Positions 33,096-45,784 of a stretch of DNA of 64,000 bases are shown in pieces. The stretch comes from Brachycybe producta (Eukaryota; Arthropoda; Diplopoda; Playtdesmida; Andrognathidae): assembly GCA_036925085.1 (NCBI GenBank), contig JAUPFP010000014.1:431001-495000 (forward strand), given 5' to 3'. Positions within the stretch are counted from its first letter, which is position 1. Each line of letters opens with the position of its first letter. The notes under the pieces were generated by a model. That model saw nothing but the letters and a program-made list of their open reading frames with translations, ran no database searches and had not been told where the DNA came from. The position numbers were made by a program, and so were the translations under genes.

Positions 33096-33780
33096 GAAAA
33101 TTCAAGTCTTCAAGTAAACACTTTCAAGAAAAAGAAAAACTTTCAAGAAAAATAAAAACTTTCAAGAAAAATAAAAACTTTCAAGAAAAATAAAAACTTT
33201 CAACAAACTCAAATCATGTAAGAAACTAGAGACTGTCGAGAAACTGAATACTTTTAAAAATAACTAAAAAAAACTAGCAAGAAACTGAATGTTTTCAAGA
33301 AACTAAAAACTTTGCAGAAAATAAAAAACTTGCAAGAAATTAAAAACTTTCAAGAAACAAGACTTTCAAGAAACTAAAGACTTTCAAGAAACTAAAGAAC
33401 TTTCAAGAAACTAAAGAACTTGTAAGAAACTAAAGAACTTGCAAGAAACTAAAGAACTTTCAAGAAACTAAGACTTTCATGAAGCTAAAAACTTTTGAGA
33501 TAGTAAAGACATTCAAATATTCAAGACTTCAAGAAAAGACTTTCAAGAAACTAAAAGTCTTTTCGGAAACTAAAAACTCTCGAGAAACTAGAAACTTTCG
33601 AGAAAATAAAGAACTTGCGAGAAATAATAGACTTTCAAGAAACTACTAAACACTTTCAAGAAACTCAAAGACTTTCAAATATTCAAGATATTCATAAATA
33701 AAGACTTTCAAATATTCAAGACTTCAAGAAAAAACTTTCAAGAAACTGAAAACTTTTGAGAAACTTTTAAAACACGTTAA
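33096..33780 (+). repeat. Degenerate minisatellite, unit about 19-20 bp
   Basis: Repeats of 'actttcaagaaactaaag' and variants run through the segment with changing spacers. Confidence 0.8.
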
Positions 33781-34229
33781 ACTTTTTAATACAACAACTC
33801 TCAAGAAGATATTGTAAACTCTCAGAAACATCTTTTATCATAACAAGATATTACTCTTAATAGTTAAGCTCTCGAGACACACTACAGTACTGAACTCTCT
33901 TTCTCTCTCTCTCTCTCTCACACAAAAAAACTCATTTAAATATATATGTATTTCCGTTCATCATACAAGTTTCACAATCACTCTTTTATTGCTCCTTTAA
34001 GGTAGGCAATCACTGCTAACAGCAAAGGAATGTAAACCCGTAAATGACAAAATATAGGGGTGGGAAGAAATGATGGGAAGTAAAAAATCCCGTTTGATAT
34101 ATATAAATAACATGGGATGAAATAAACTTTCTATTTGCATTTTACCACCTACTGTGTGTGTGTAGCTTTATCCAATACCCATTATGATTGAATTTCAAAT
34201 ATATATATTTATAATACAACACATAAGCT

Positions 34230-34261
<32 letters not shown>

Positions 34262-35640
34262 TTTATACTGAAACTACAATATCTAATGCTGTTATTTTGA
34301 AAAAAAAGAGGGTTTGGAGGAGATTATATTGGTGGTAAAATGAGTTGTATTAAACTCAGATTTTTATCCCCTCCCCTCAGCCTCCTTTCCACCCCCTGTT
34401 ATAAAACTTCTCTGGATTTCTTGATGATGATATTCTTTAAGAAATGTGTTCTTAGAAACAGCTGTTGACTTGGATGTTAAATTCAATGGGATTGATTTTT
34501 TTTTTTCTTCTCTGAAATATTTTTCTTCTTTTTCTTCAAAAGTCCACCATTTTTACAACTGATTTTGTTGTTCAGTGTTGAAAAAATATCTATATTTTTT
34601 TTTAAAAGAAACCCACCCTCTCCCCTCCTCTTCTAATATGTTTTATAATGAATAGGGCTCGGATTTTTATGCAATATGAAGCAAACAGTTTCTCAATCTG
34701 CTCAAGATATACGTTTAAAATGAGTTTGAAAAAATCTAAAGTTTATTAAAAACGCACATTTTAAATAACTGTGTCAACTGTCATCTATGATGATAATATT
34801 TTTTTTAAAAAAAATTAACGTTTTCTATCATAGAAACCATCAAATATAGATTTTAAGTAATTTTCATAAAATAGATTTAACTCCAACCTTTCATTAACTA
34901 TTCTAGTATTTTAACAAACAAAACTTTTTCAAAACTTTTTTTGTGTGCCTTTTTTCTAATGGTTTAATATAACTTTTATTTTTGAACTTTTTACTTTTAT
35001 TTTATCTTAATAAATTAGTCAAAAATATTTCTCCAAGTTTTGAATTTCTAAAAAAAAAAATAAAACCATCCGGAGGATGAATTCAAATATTTCTTGACCT
35101 TTTTTTTTCTCCAGAAATTTAAAAACAGGAAATTCTTCGATAAAAAAAGATTTCTAGTCTCGTTGAGTCACAACAAAATCTCTGAGCCACTTTGATTCTC
35201 AAAATCAAAACGACTTATGATAAAGATGGCCCTTCTACAAAATAAAGATGAACACCCTTATATTACTGAAGAAAAAATATACATCTTATAATAAAAGAAA
35301 ACCATTATTTCTTATGTGGATTTTTTTTTGGAGAATAATTTCCAGAGGCATATTTTTTCTAGTCTCTTTCTTTTTCTCTTTCGTTCTAATACAAACTGAA
35401 AACTTTTATGCTAATTTTGTATATAATATATTCATGGTTAATATCATTTTTGCTTGTCCCATTTGTTAGCCTGAAACTTGAGACAAGAATCCCCCTCCCC
35501 CCCCCCCCGAAAAAAAGAGAACCGAATCTGTTTTTTTATGTGTAAAATATATAAAAGGAAAGAAAGATAGGAAACAGGAAAGATAATAAGAGAACAAGAA
35601 GAGATAGAAACATAAGAAATTGAGGTAGATGAGAAGAGAA
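33781..35640. other. AT-rich non-coding region with microsatellites
   Basis: (CT)/(GA) runs at about 33898-33920 and 34232-34258. A partial family F end lies at about 34654-34720 ('agggctcggatttttatgca', then 'tttctcaatctg'). Poly-C at 35490-35508. No coding gene is recognised; the 73-residue frame at 35248 is low complexity. Confidence 0.5.
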
Positions 35641-35663
35641 AGATAACAAAATAGAGATAGAAG

Positions 35664-35694
<31 letters not shown>
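35641..35694. repeat. GA-rich microsatellite
   Basis: GAAAGA and GAGAGA runs ending at 35694, next to a minisatellite. Confidence 0.85.
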
Positions 35695-35734
35695 TCCAAA
35701 ATAGCGCAACTTGTTGGCCCTAATGTACGAATCT

Positions 35735-36240
35735 ATGTTGGCAAAACGTTAGCAGATGTTGGCACATTTAGTGCTGGACCAATATTGCAGAAATACATGT
35801 GGCCCAACAATGGCCCATTTAATGTTGGCCCAATGTTGCAAAAATACATGTGGACCAACAATGGCCCATTTAATGTTGGCAAAACGTTAGCAGATGTTGG
35901 CACATTTAGTGCTGGACCAATATTGCAGAAATACATGTGGCCCAACAATGGCCCATTTAATGTTGGCCCAATGTTGCAAAAATACATGTGGACCAACAAT
36001 GACCCATTTAATGTTGGCAAAACGTTAGCAGATGTTGGCACATTTAGTGCTGGACCAATATTGCAGAAATACATGTGGCCCAACAATGGCGCATTTAATG
36101 TTTACCCAATGTTGCAAAAAATACATATGGCTCAACGATGGCCCATTTAATGTTGGCCTAATGTTTCAAAAATACATATGGCTCAACGATGGCCCATTTA
36201 ATGTTGGCCTAATGTTTCAAAAATACATATGGCCCAACAA
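35735..36240 (+). repeat. Higher-order minisatellite, 138-bp unit containing 51-bp sub-repeats
   Basis: 'gcaaaacgttagcagatgtt' recurs at 35741, 35879 and 36017, exactly 138 bp apart. Inside, and in the tail after 36110, a 51-bp sub-unit repeats ('acatgtggcccaacaatggc', 'ccatttaatgttggcc'; 'atgtttcaaaaatacatatg' at 36161 and 36212). Both 138 and 51 are multiples of 3, so frames stay open on both strands (about 117-121 residues). I see no sign that they are real proteins. Confidence 0.9.
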
Positions 36241-36837
36241 GTATCGAGATCATTGTGTTTGGCCCGATCATTAGGGCCAACATCGAAATATAAACGCGAG
36301 TGGTCCGCATTATGGGAAAGAAATTCTGGGCTCAAATTCAAGTAGGACACTTGAGATGGTATTCTTAAAGGATGCTTAGAAATGAGCATTTGCGTAACTT
36401 AGTTAGGAAACTGCTTAACTGATGTCTAAAGTTCAGCTTAAATTTCATTTATTTCCAATAGAATATAAGCAGAACTGCCTATGATTGGCTCCCACTAATG
36501 CTAACCTCAACATAGGGTCATCTCAACTCAATGGTATTTTACTGCAAAGCTAAGCACCATGCAGTTTAGCATTTACTTACATGAGATTTGGTTTTAAGTT
36601 TAGTAAATGTTACACTCTCTTATGACCTCGGCAAACCTCTATTGAGAGTATTAAAATTGATGAGTTAAGCTCTAACTTTGACTTAATAATAATTAAGAAC
36701 ACCACTATTAAACAGGTTAAACTTTCACTTTGAACCCTCTGAGCAAGGTTCCATCATTGAAAAGAAAAAACTGTTGAGAGAGTGCACTTGATATTTCTAG
36801 TTTTTTAAACCCTCTTCAATGATTTCAAGTTGAAGTT
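36241..36837. other. Non-coding stretch
   Basis: No gene or repeat recognised, apart from a phrase ('caatgatttcaagttgaa', near 36820) of a kind also seen around 63660-63990. Confidence 0.4.
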
Positions 36838-36937
36838 TGAGAGAGAGAAAGAGAGAGAGAGAGGAAGAGGGAGGGAGGGAGGGAGAAAGATAGAGAGAAA
36901 CTTCAACAGAGAGAGAGACACACAGAGAGAAACTTCA

Positions 36938-36968
<31 letters not shown>

Positions 36969-37037
36969 AGGAGGGAGAGAGATAGAGAGATAGAGAGAAA
37001 CTTCAACAGGGAGAGAGAGACACAGAGAGAAACTTCA

Positions 37038-37073
<36 letters not shown>

Positions 37074-37092
37074 GAAGACAGAGAGAAACTGC

Positions 37093-37143
<51 letters not shown>

Positions 37144-37440
37144 CGAAACTTCAAGAAAGAGAGAGAGAGAAAGAGAGAGAGAAACTTCAAGAGAGAAACT
37201 TCAAGAGAGAAACTTCAAGAGAGAAACTTCAAGAAAGAGAGAGAGAGAGAGAAACTACAAGAGAGAGAGAGAGGGAGGAAGACAGAGAAACAACGAGAGA
37301 GAGAGAGAGAGGGAACAAGACAGAGAGAAACTACAAGAGAGAGAGAGAGAGAGAGACAGAGACAAAGAGAGAGTGGAAGAGGAGATAATGAGAGATAGAA
37401 TTAGAAAAAGGGAAATAATGAGAGAGAGAGAGCGATGCAC
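36838..37440. repeat. Long complex GA-rich repeat
   Basis: (GA)n mixed with recurring 'gagaaacttcaa' blocks for about 600 bp. On the minus strand it reads as Ser/Leu-rich open frames, which are artefacts. Confidence 0.9.
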
Positions 37441-38086
37441 AGCTATATTAAGCTAGATAGAAAGATAGATATTGTAAGAGATAAAAATAGACAAAGAGAT
37501 AAGAGAGATACTTTCAGAGATAGACAGATATTATGAAAGGTAGATAGATTAGAGGCAGATAGATAGATAGAGATATGTCTATTTTGCATCCACTTAATTT
37601 GCATAATTATGATGTTTGCCAATCCATCTCCAATTGCATTGATTTGCATCAATTTTTGTATTTATTTTTATTGGTTGCCTACAACCTTTTTTTTTATTAT
37701 AATTTAAAAATATCGGATCATTTAAACAAAAAAATTCTTAGAACCAAAATATTAATAATAATAATAATAATAAAATACACATACACAAAAAAATATTTGA
37801 AGAAGTTACAGACAGACAGACAGACAGACAGACAGACGCAGATATACAAAGAAAAATACATATTTAATTTTTGATATTTCCCAAGTGGACCTGAAAAAAT
37901 GAAATAATAAGATATATTGAAAAAGAAATCATATTATTAATAAAAAACGAGATTATTTTGCATTTTAAATTTGCTGACGTCAGTAGACAACAAATCTAAT
38001 TAAGTCACTTAATAAATATAGAAACATTTTAGAATCATCTTCTTTCATTTCTGTCTAAAAGAATTCAAAATAAAATTCCACATTAA
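37441..38086. other. AT-rich stretch with (AAT)n and (GACA)n
   Basis: 'gatagatagatag'-type repeats at about 37500-37572, (AAT)n at about 37752-37774, and (GACA)n at about 37808-37837. No gene. Confidence 0.6.
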
Positions 38087-38208
38087 GGCCTTGTTTCCAC
38101 TGGAGCGAAAATTTCCACTTGTTAAAAAAAAATTGAAGAAATTTTTCTATTTTTCACCAGTTGAAATTATCAAAAAGTTCAAATTTGCGCCCCAGTGGAA
38201 ACAAGGCT
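38087..38208. mobile_element. Family C hairpin element, copy 1
   Basis: GGCCTTGTTTCCACTGG at the left and the matching CCAGTGGAAACAAGGC at the right, with complementary arms. Preceded by TTAA. 122 bp, non-coding. Confidence 0.7.
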
Positions 38209-38289
38209 TTTAAAGTACATATTCTCAAGAAGAAGAAAAACCTTAGCACTTGAATTTCAACTTGAACCCTCTAAGCATGGGTTACAACA

Positions 38290-39245
38290 TAATATTTCGA
38301 ACTCTTTGGTTATTCTGTCTTTCAGAAGAGCAAAATTTGTTTAGTGTTTTAGAAACTAGAAGAGGAGCTCAGTCATTTAATGGTATTTACGTGTTGATAT
38401 CTTTCAAAATAAACTTTTTATGAACAACAATTTAAAAAAAAAACGTCTGCTTAAAGTTGGGTCATTATCAAACTGACATCAAAAGCTTATTTTGAAAGAT
38501 ATCTAAATGTAAATATCCTGAAGTGAATGAAGCAACTCTTCTAGTTTCTAGAACACTTTCCAGTATCTCTTAATTCTACTATTCTACTATTTAAAGTGAT
38601 TTTAAAGTGTAGACGCCACCCTCCCCACCTCCAACAGTGGCTATTGTGTCTTTCAGAAGAGCAAAATTGAGAGATAATTGAAAGTGTTTTAGAAACTAGA
38701 AGAGTAGCTCAACCATCTAATGGTGTTTACATGTTGATATCTTTCAAAATAAACTTTTTAGACAAAACTTTAAAAAAAAAAAACTGACTTCTTAAAGTTA
38801 GGTCATTATCAAACTCAATTAAAAAGCTCATTTTGAAATATATCAACATGAAAATATCTTTAAATGACTGAGATACCCTTCTAGTTTGTAAAACACTTTC
38901 AATTATCTCTCAATTTGGCTCTTCCTTCTCGCCACCCTCCCCCCCCCCCCGCCACTCCTCCAACTGTGGTTATTGTGTCTTTCAGAAGAACATAATTAAA
39001 AGAAAACTATAAAGTATTTTAGAAACTAGAAGAGTCACTGAAAATATCCTTAAAGTGACGGAGATACCCTTCTAGTTTCTAGAACACATTCCAAGTTTCT
39101 ATACATTTTACTACTTCAGGTGATTTTAAAGTGTAGACACCCCCTTTCCACTCCTCCAACAGTGGTTATTGTCTTTCAGTAGAAAAAAAAAATTAGAGAA
39201 ACTATAAAGTATTTTAGAAACTAGAAGGGTTACTCAATCGCTTAA
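38290..39245. repeat. Cluster of three family D hairpin repeats
   Basis: Units at about 38310-38590, 38640-38935 and 38960-39245. Each has 'gtctttcag', 'ttttagaaactagaagag' and, inverted, 'cccttctagtttctaaaac' or variants. Around them are phrases such as 'tttcaaaataaactttt'. They are head-to-tail. Confidence 0.65.
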
Positions 39246-39790
39246 GAGGGTGGATACTTTTGCACATTTTTTGTTTTAAGCATTTAAAGCACGAAGAACA
39301 GCTATTGTTCTTTTTATTGTACCACCAGGAATTTTGCAACTGAAAGTAAAAAGTCAAAGTCAATGACACCAATGAGTCTAATTAGTAATTACTAATTAGT
39401 AATAATGATTAGGACTTTCATGAAGTTCTAACATGATGCCACCCACCCCCTTTTTTCTGATTATATGGCTCACCGAGGAGTAATCCCTTGTACCCTCAAA
39501 ACAGGGAGCATTTCTAAGCTATACCCACCCTTATGCCACATTTACTTTACTATTAACACACCTATTAAGGTTAATAGGTTTTAGGCATTATTACCATTCT
39601 TAGAAAACACAAGAAAACGCAAAAAAAACCGCGGATACTTTATATTAATAGTTCCCTCTGCCACAGGCCATTTGGACTGATTGCAGAGTAAGAGCCTAGA
39701 TCATTATGCATATTTTAATCGCGACACTTGTGTTGATAACACGTCACATCTGGCATTTTTTGGAAGTAAAAAAAAAAGTTTATTTTGAAA
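39246..39790. other. Non-coding stretch
   Basis: No gene; short direct repeats of 'attagtaatt' near 39390 and the small dispersed repeat 'tctgccacaggccatttgga' at about 39657. Confidence 0.45.
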
Positions 39791-39798
39791 GTTATCAT

Positions 39799-40120
39799 TA
39801 GGGTTCGGATTTTTATGCAATATCAAGCAAATGTTTCTCAGTCAGTGGCCCTAGGGCCAATTGTAGAAGTAACAATCGCGGTTAGATCAACCAACAATTA
39901 TGGTTTTTTTTTTCTCTCTAATCAAAAATACTGGTTAGAGGCTAGAACTTTAATTAAAAACTGATAGTAATTAGACAGTTAGCCTCTAACCAGTCTTTTT
40001 GATTAGAAAAAAAAACAATGGCAATTGTTGTAATGATGATGAATACTTCTCAATTGGCACTTGGGGCCACAAATTGAGAAATATTTGCTTTGATATATTG
40101 GCATAAAAATCCGAGCCCTA
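39799..40120. mobile_element. Family F: hAT-like MITE with exact 8-bp duplication
   Basis: 322 bp with inverted ends TAGGGTTCGGATTTTTATGC and its near-complement (19 of 20 match), flanked on both sides by GTTATCAT (39791-39798 and 40121-40128). An 8-bp duplication and a TAGGG/CAGGG end are known marks of the hAT superfamily. The interior is also partly inverted ('actggttagaggctag' and 'ctaaccag'). It has no coding capacity and sits in family D-like sequence ('gtttattttgaaa'). Confidence 0.85.
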
Positions 40121-40128
40121 GTTATCAT

Positions 40129-40583
40129 CTTGAATTTGTAGCTATAATTAGTTTCCTATTCTAGTTTCTAACAGAAATTAAGAATTTCTTCTCAAAAGTT
40201 GTTACCATTAAAAACATAAAAGAGATTGAGATGCTCGCGAGCAACTCTCGAACAGTTCCCAAGCAGTTCACAAACATCTAATTTTGGTTTATCAGCGCCT
40301 TTAAAAACTAGAATGTAATTTGAAAAAACAAAACACTGACATTTTTTTTTCTAAAAAAAAAATGTGTCACTATTTAAGGTTTTTTAATTGTTTTTTTTTT
40401 TCTTTGTCTCAATCCCAAATGAGTAATTAAATAATGGTAAGATGTTAGGGTGACGTCTTATCTCAGAAACACTCTGTATATATTTATATAAGAAGCTAGA
40501 AGGACCATAGTTAGAAAAATAAATAGCTTTTGTATAGTGCACATCATGCATATAAATTGCACATACAGCATATATATATGTTA
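40129..40583. other. AT-rich non-coding stretch
   Basis: No gene is seen. Confidence 0.45.
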
Positions 40584-40752
40584 CCGTCAATCTGCAGAAT
40601 CAGTCAATCTACATATTACCAGGCAATCTGCAAAACAACCAACCTGCTAGTGGAATCTGCAAAATTCATTACATTATTAGGTTGAATTTTGCAGATTCCA
40701 CTAGTAGGTTGGTTGTTTTGTAGATTGTCTGATTCTGTAGATTGACTGTAGT
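40584..40752. repeat. Imperfect palindrome of about 165 bp
   Basis: 'tagtggaatctgcaaaattc' is mirrored by 'gaattttgcagattccacta', and outer parts 'caatctgc' / 'cagtcaatctac' by 'gtagattgtctg' / 'gtagattgact'. Its words (GCAGATT, CAATTTGC) are those of the satellite array that starts some 340 bp on. Confidence 0.7.
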
Positions 40753-41089
40753 ATATATTCACTATATTAGTTCTCTCTTGTCTGGAGACATGCCAATGAT
40801 TTTTCTTCGTTACATACATGTATATTACTATTATAGTATATAGAAGAAGATGGGAGACTAGAAAAAAACTTCCATTGAGAAATAACGAGTTCCCATTTTT
40901 AAGATGTGTGTAATACAAGTGGCAACACCCAAAAGACACTTTTTCATCTCCAATAGACCCACGTAATCGACTATTCATCATTCAATAGAAACATATGTGC
41001 CTATTTATAATATATTTACATATGTTACTGTCAAAGTGAAAAATCAGTCATTCTGGCAAATATAATTTGCATCACTTTTTTTTTCGAAT

Positions 41090-42420
41090 GTCTCCAATAA
41101 TTTTTTTGCATACTGACTGGCATTTTAGACAATTTTGTTTTAATTTCCTGCCTACTACATCAAGAGCTAATTCTACATAATGCTTTAACAGTATTATTGC
41201 AGATTGACTTGATGGTTTGTAGGCATTTTGTACATTTTCTTGTGTACATTTTTGTGTGACTTGCGATAAACTTTGTAATTTTGCACTTTGACTGTCGTTT
41301 TAGGCAATTTACATAATGCCTACTTACCATAAGGGTTTAACAACATTTTGTAGATTTGCTCGATGACTTTAGTCATTTTGCACATTTTTTAAAAACTAGT
41401 CGGTGTGCAGATTCACTACACACTTTGTAATATTTCCATATTGGCTAACGTATTAGGAAATTTACATAATGCCTACTACAACAGTAAACCTATCTAGATA
41501 ATGCTTCATCAGCACTTTCTAAACACCAAACATCAAACACTTCCTAAAACAAGTCAGTGTGCAAATTTCACTAAAGACTTTGTAATTTTTGCATATTAAC
41601 TAGCGTTTTAGACAATTTGCAGAATACCTAATACGGCTCATATATCAACAAGCCAATATAGATAATGCTTCAAAAACATGTTTGTAGATTTGCATATTTT
41701 CTAAACTCATAAATCAGTGTACAAATTCACTGCAAACTTTATAATTTTGCATATTTTTGCTTTAGACAATTTTCAAAATGCCTATACACCAACAAGCCAA
41801 TCTAGATAATACTTCAGCATGTTCCACACTGGCTTGATGTTTTAGGCAATTTACACAATTAATAAAACCAAGTCAGTGTGCATATTCACTACAGAATTTG
41901 TAATTTTTGCATATTGACTAGCTTTTAGTCAAATTTGCAGAATACCTAATACATCAACAAGCCATTCTAGATAATACCTGAGCATCTTCTACAGTGGCTT
42001 GATGTTTTAGGCATTTTGTGTATTTTTTTTAAACTAGTCAGTGTGCAGATTCACTACATACATTGTGTTTTGCATACTGACTAGCGTTTTAGACAATTTG
42101 CAAAATGCCTGAAACATTTAGTCACTTGTAGTGGCTTGATGTTTTAGGCATTTTGCACATTTTTTAAATAGTGAGTGGTGCAGATTCACTGCATTTTTTG
42201 TGTTTTTGCACACTGACTAGCGTTCTAGTCAATTTCCGTAATGCCTAATACACCAAAAAGCCAATTTTAGATATAACGCCTTAACAACAATTTCTATATT
42301 TTTTGCGCAATTTGCAAACTTTTCAAAAATTCTAATCAGCATGCAGATTCATCTTCCAGACTTCATTGTTTTACATATTGACTAGCGAATTTGTAGAATG
42401 ACTGATTTTACTATTTTGAT
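41090..42420 (+). repeat. Degenerate tandem satellite, unit about 160 bp
   Basis: Units contain 'gtcagtgtgcagattcacta', then 'gcatattgactagcgtttta', 'caatttgcagaatgcctaat', and 'agccaatctagataatgctt'. Starts near 41400, 41553, 41713, 41872, 42037, 42171 and 42334 give spacings of 134-165 bp; one or two older units precede. It is non-coding. Confidence 0.75.
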
Positions 42421-43040
42421 GTTAACATAATATATAATGAAAAAAAATGACGTTCAGTTTCTTGACTTTAAGAAGAAGAAAACTTTTTTTTCTGTAAAAA
42501 TTGCCTCATTTTTCTATATAAATATTGCCTGAAAATCCTGATGAAGGATTTCTTTTGAATTTTTAAAGTATTCATAAACAAAAAAAGGGGAGGGAAGGTG
42601 TGTCCTTATAATATATAAACAATAGGGCCTCCTTATACATGTTTGTATATATTAAGGACCTAAAACACGAAGAAATGATATTAATTTAATCCTAACATAA
42701 TAACCAGATTTTTATTTTCATAAACAAAAAAAAACACAGACTTATTACTCTTGTGAATAATAAAGACAATCTTTTATTATCATCATTATTATTTGTTATA
42801 TTTCTATCTCTAAAGAAAGAGAGACAAAGGACCTATTTTTATGATAATGACAGTTGTAATAATAGTAACTAAAGAAAAGGTGTGTCTTTTTTTAATGTTT
42901 CAATTTGAAACATGGTTTCTATTTTCATGTTAAACACAAGAAGAAGGAAAAACATTATTTTTTGAAAGATTTTTATGGTAATTTTTATGTTCCGTTTGAG
43001 TTAAGTGTGTTTGAAGGACAATATACATATGTTATCATAA
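42421..43040. other. AT-rich non-coding stretch
   Basis: No gene or clear repeat. Confidence 0.45.
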
Positions 43041-44050
43041 GAAATTAAAGAAGAGATACTAGAAAATGTTTTAAAAACTAGAAGGGTAGCTCAATCACTT
43101 AATAGTAATTTCATGACATTGATATCTTTCAAAATTAAACATTTTATAGACATTATATCCATTTGCTTAAAAAAGTTGGATCAGTGTCTCGAACTGGCAT
43201 AAAAAAGCTTATTTTGAAAGATTACAACATGAAGATATGGATTATTTTGTATTTTATGTGCAAAATGAAGAGAAACTTAAAATGTGTTATAGTAAATAGA
43301 AGGGTAGCTCAATCACTTCACGGTATTTTCATGTTTTGATATCTTTCAAAATTAAACATTTTATAGACAATAATTTAAAAAAAAATATCGTTTGCTTAAA
43401 AGTTGAGTCATTTTCAAATTCGCACAAAAAGCTTATATTTTGAAAGATATCAACATACAAATATCCTGATGTGATTGAGTTACCTTTCTAGTTTCTAAAC
43501 TCCCATTTAACTTTTTCTTAATTTTTGCACCTGAAAATACAAAAATAATCAGTATTTTTATTTTGATATTTTTCAAAATAAACTTTTTGTGTAAGTTTGA
43601 AAACAATCTAATTTTAAGTAGACGTTTAGTTTAAATTTTTTGGCTATAAAAAGTTTATTTTAAAAGATATCAACATTGAGTTACCTTTCTAGTTTATAAA
43701 ACACTTTCTTATTTCTGTTCATTTTTTTTCCTGAAAAATTAACAAAGAGTTCTAAAATCTCTTTGTTCATAAACAGTGAATTTTCTAGATTGAATTGTCC
43801 TTCTAGTTTCTAAAACACATTTAAGTTTTTTTTTCTCTTAATTTTGTACCTGAAAATACAAAATAATTAGTATTTTTATGTTGATATTTTTCAAAATATA
43901 AGCATTTTGTTGTCAGTTTGAAAAGCAAATCAATTATTAAGCAGACTTTTAATTTTAAATTTTTGTCTATAAAAAGGTTAATTTTGAAAGATATCATCAT
44001 AAAAATACCCTTAAGTAACTGAGATATCCTTCTAGCTTCTAAAAATATCT
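43041..44050. repeat. Run of family D repeats
   Basis: At least four diverged units (about 43060-43240, 43260-43510, 43540-43740, 43790-44045) with 'tttcaaaataaac', 'tagaagggtagctcaatcac' and inverted forms. 'aaattttttggctataaaaag'-like segments recur. Confidence 0.6.
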
Positions 44051-44390
44051 TAATTCCATTTGAATTGTCTAGTTCGTTGTTTTTATCATCTCTACATTTC
44101 TAACTGAACATGCCCCTTAAACATGGCAATCACTGCTAGCACCTTTGATCCTATTTGTTTGTTTTTTTGTTGGAAACAATATTTTTGAATTAGTAACTGA
44201 GATACCCTTCTAGTTTCTAAAAATATCTTAATTACATTTAAATTTTCTAGTTCTTTATTTTTTCCCCCCTTCATGTACATTTCTAAGTTAACATGCCCCT
44301 TAAACATGTCAATCACTGCTAGCACCTTTGCTTCTTCATATTTGATTGTTTTCTATTGTTTCCTGCCGGAAACAATATATTTGAATTAGA
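44020..44390 (+). repeat. Tandem duplication, period about 186 bp
   Basis: 'gagatacccttctagtttct' or its relative, followed by 'acatgccccttaaacatg' and 'caatcactgctagcaccttt', occurs at about 44020-44200 and again at 44205-44390. Confidence 0.7.
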
Positions 44391-44764
44391 AAATACAGGA
44401 TGTTTTAGTAAAATGTATAAAACAAATCTCTAGAGATGAACGTTTTTTTATTACGTGTTTTCATGCACAATTTGCTTCAGATTTAAATAGTCTTATGTGG
44501 AAACACACTTGAATAAAATGTAAAAAAAAATGCGGAAATATTTTTTTGTTGCATAATAATCCATAAAGCACCATGTTTATTTATTTATTTATTTTTCTGA
44601 AAGAAAAATGACAAAATTTTTCTCTCTTGGGGGACACACACCTTGTATAATTCTTATTCCGAAAGAAAATGTCTTTTCAGGGCATTTTGCTTTTGTTTCT
44701 TTGAATGCAAACAGTAATATTGTTGCCTCTGTGTGTTTGTGTTTATCAACATTGGACTTTAACT

Positions 44765-45300
44765 ATCTCTCTTTCTCTCTCTCTCTCTCTCTCTTTTCTC
44801 TATGTATCTCTCTCGCTCTCTCTGTCTCTCTCTTCCTCTCTCCCTCTCTCTCTCTGTCTCTCTCTTCTTCTCTCCCTCTCTCTCTCTGTCTCTCTACTTC
44901 TCTCCCTCTCTCTCTATTTATCTTTTTCTCTCTCTCTCTCTTTTCTCTATGTATCTCTCTCGCTCTCTTTCTCTCTCTTCCTCTCTCTCTCTCTTCCTCT
45001 CTCTTTCTCTTCCTCTCTCTCTCTCTCTTCTCCCTCTCTCTCTGTCTCTCTCTTCCTCTCTCCCTCTTTCTCTCTGTCTCTCTCTTCCTCTCTCTCTCTG
45101 TCTCTCTCTTCCTCTCTCCCTCTCTCTCTCTCTGTCTCTCTCTTCCTCTCTCCCTCTCTCTATTTATCTTTTTCTCTCTCACTCTTTCTTTCTTTTTCTC
45201 TCTCATTCTCTCTTTCTTTCTTTCTTTCTTTCTAACTCTCATTTTCTCTCTCTCTCTCTCTCTTTCTCCCTAACTCTCTCTCTCTCTTTCTTTCCCTGTG
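44765..45300. repeat. Long CT-rich microsatellite
   Basis: Over 500 bp of CTCT with interspersed TTCCTC and GTCTCT. Long Ser/Leu frames on the plus strand and Arg/Glu frames on the minus strand are artefacts. Confidence 0.95.
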
Positions 45301-45784
45301 TGCCTATAGGACATTTATTATTAGAGATTTCCTAAGGTTTATACTTTATTATGAAGTTTACAAAGAGAAACAGGAGACAATATTGAAGTAGAAAACAACA
45401 TCACAACTACACCCCCACCCACCCACAAACATACAAAAAGCCTTTTTCACACGAACCACTTTTGGTGGCCGTGTTCGACTGCAAAGTATATTCTGTTTAT
45501 CATCTGAAAATCGACCACTAGAGCCGACTTTTTTTATGCAGTTCACTCAACAAGACTAGAACCACTTTCAAACCACAAATAGCACAGCACACACATACAT
45601 ACAAAGCTACCACATTAAGAGAATCTCTTAAGCGGCGATCACACTTCCTACTTTTTTTTTCTTGCAAGATTCTGTCAAATATTGCTTTGAATCTTCCACA
45701 TTTTACTTGCGAAAAAAAAAAACCTCGAAGATCAGTGTTTTTAGTAAGGCGGTCTTGCAAGAAACCACTTTTAGGTCTTTCAAC
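45301..45784. other. Non-coding stretch
   Basis: Includes 'cttgcaag' words and T/A runs. No gene. Confidence 0.4.

Noticed and set aside
35735..36240. CRISPR array
   Set aside because: The repeats are contiguous minisatellite units without unique spacers, and the DNA is eukaryotic.
35733..36274. Overlapping sense and antisense frames of about 80-121 residues
   Set aside because: They follow a minisatellite with multiple-of-three periods. No independent sign of coding.
44608..45335. Long Ser/Leu and Arg/Glu frames over CT/GA repeats (also 36838-37440 and 46601-46937)
   Set aside because: They are translations of dinucleotide microsatellites.
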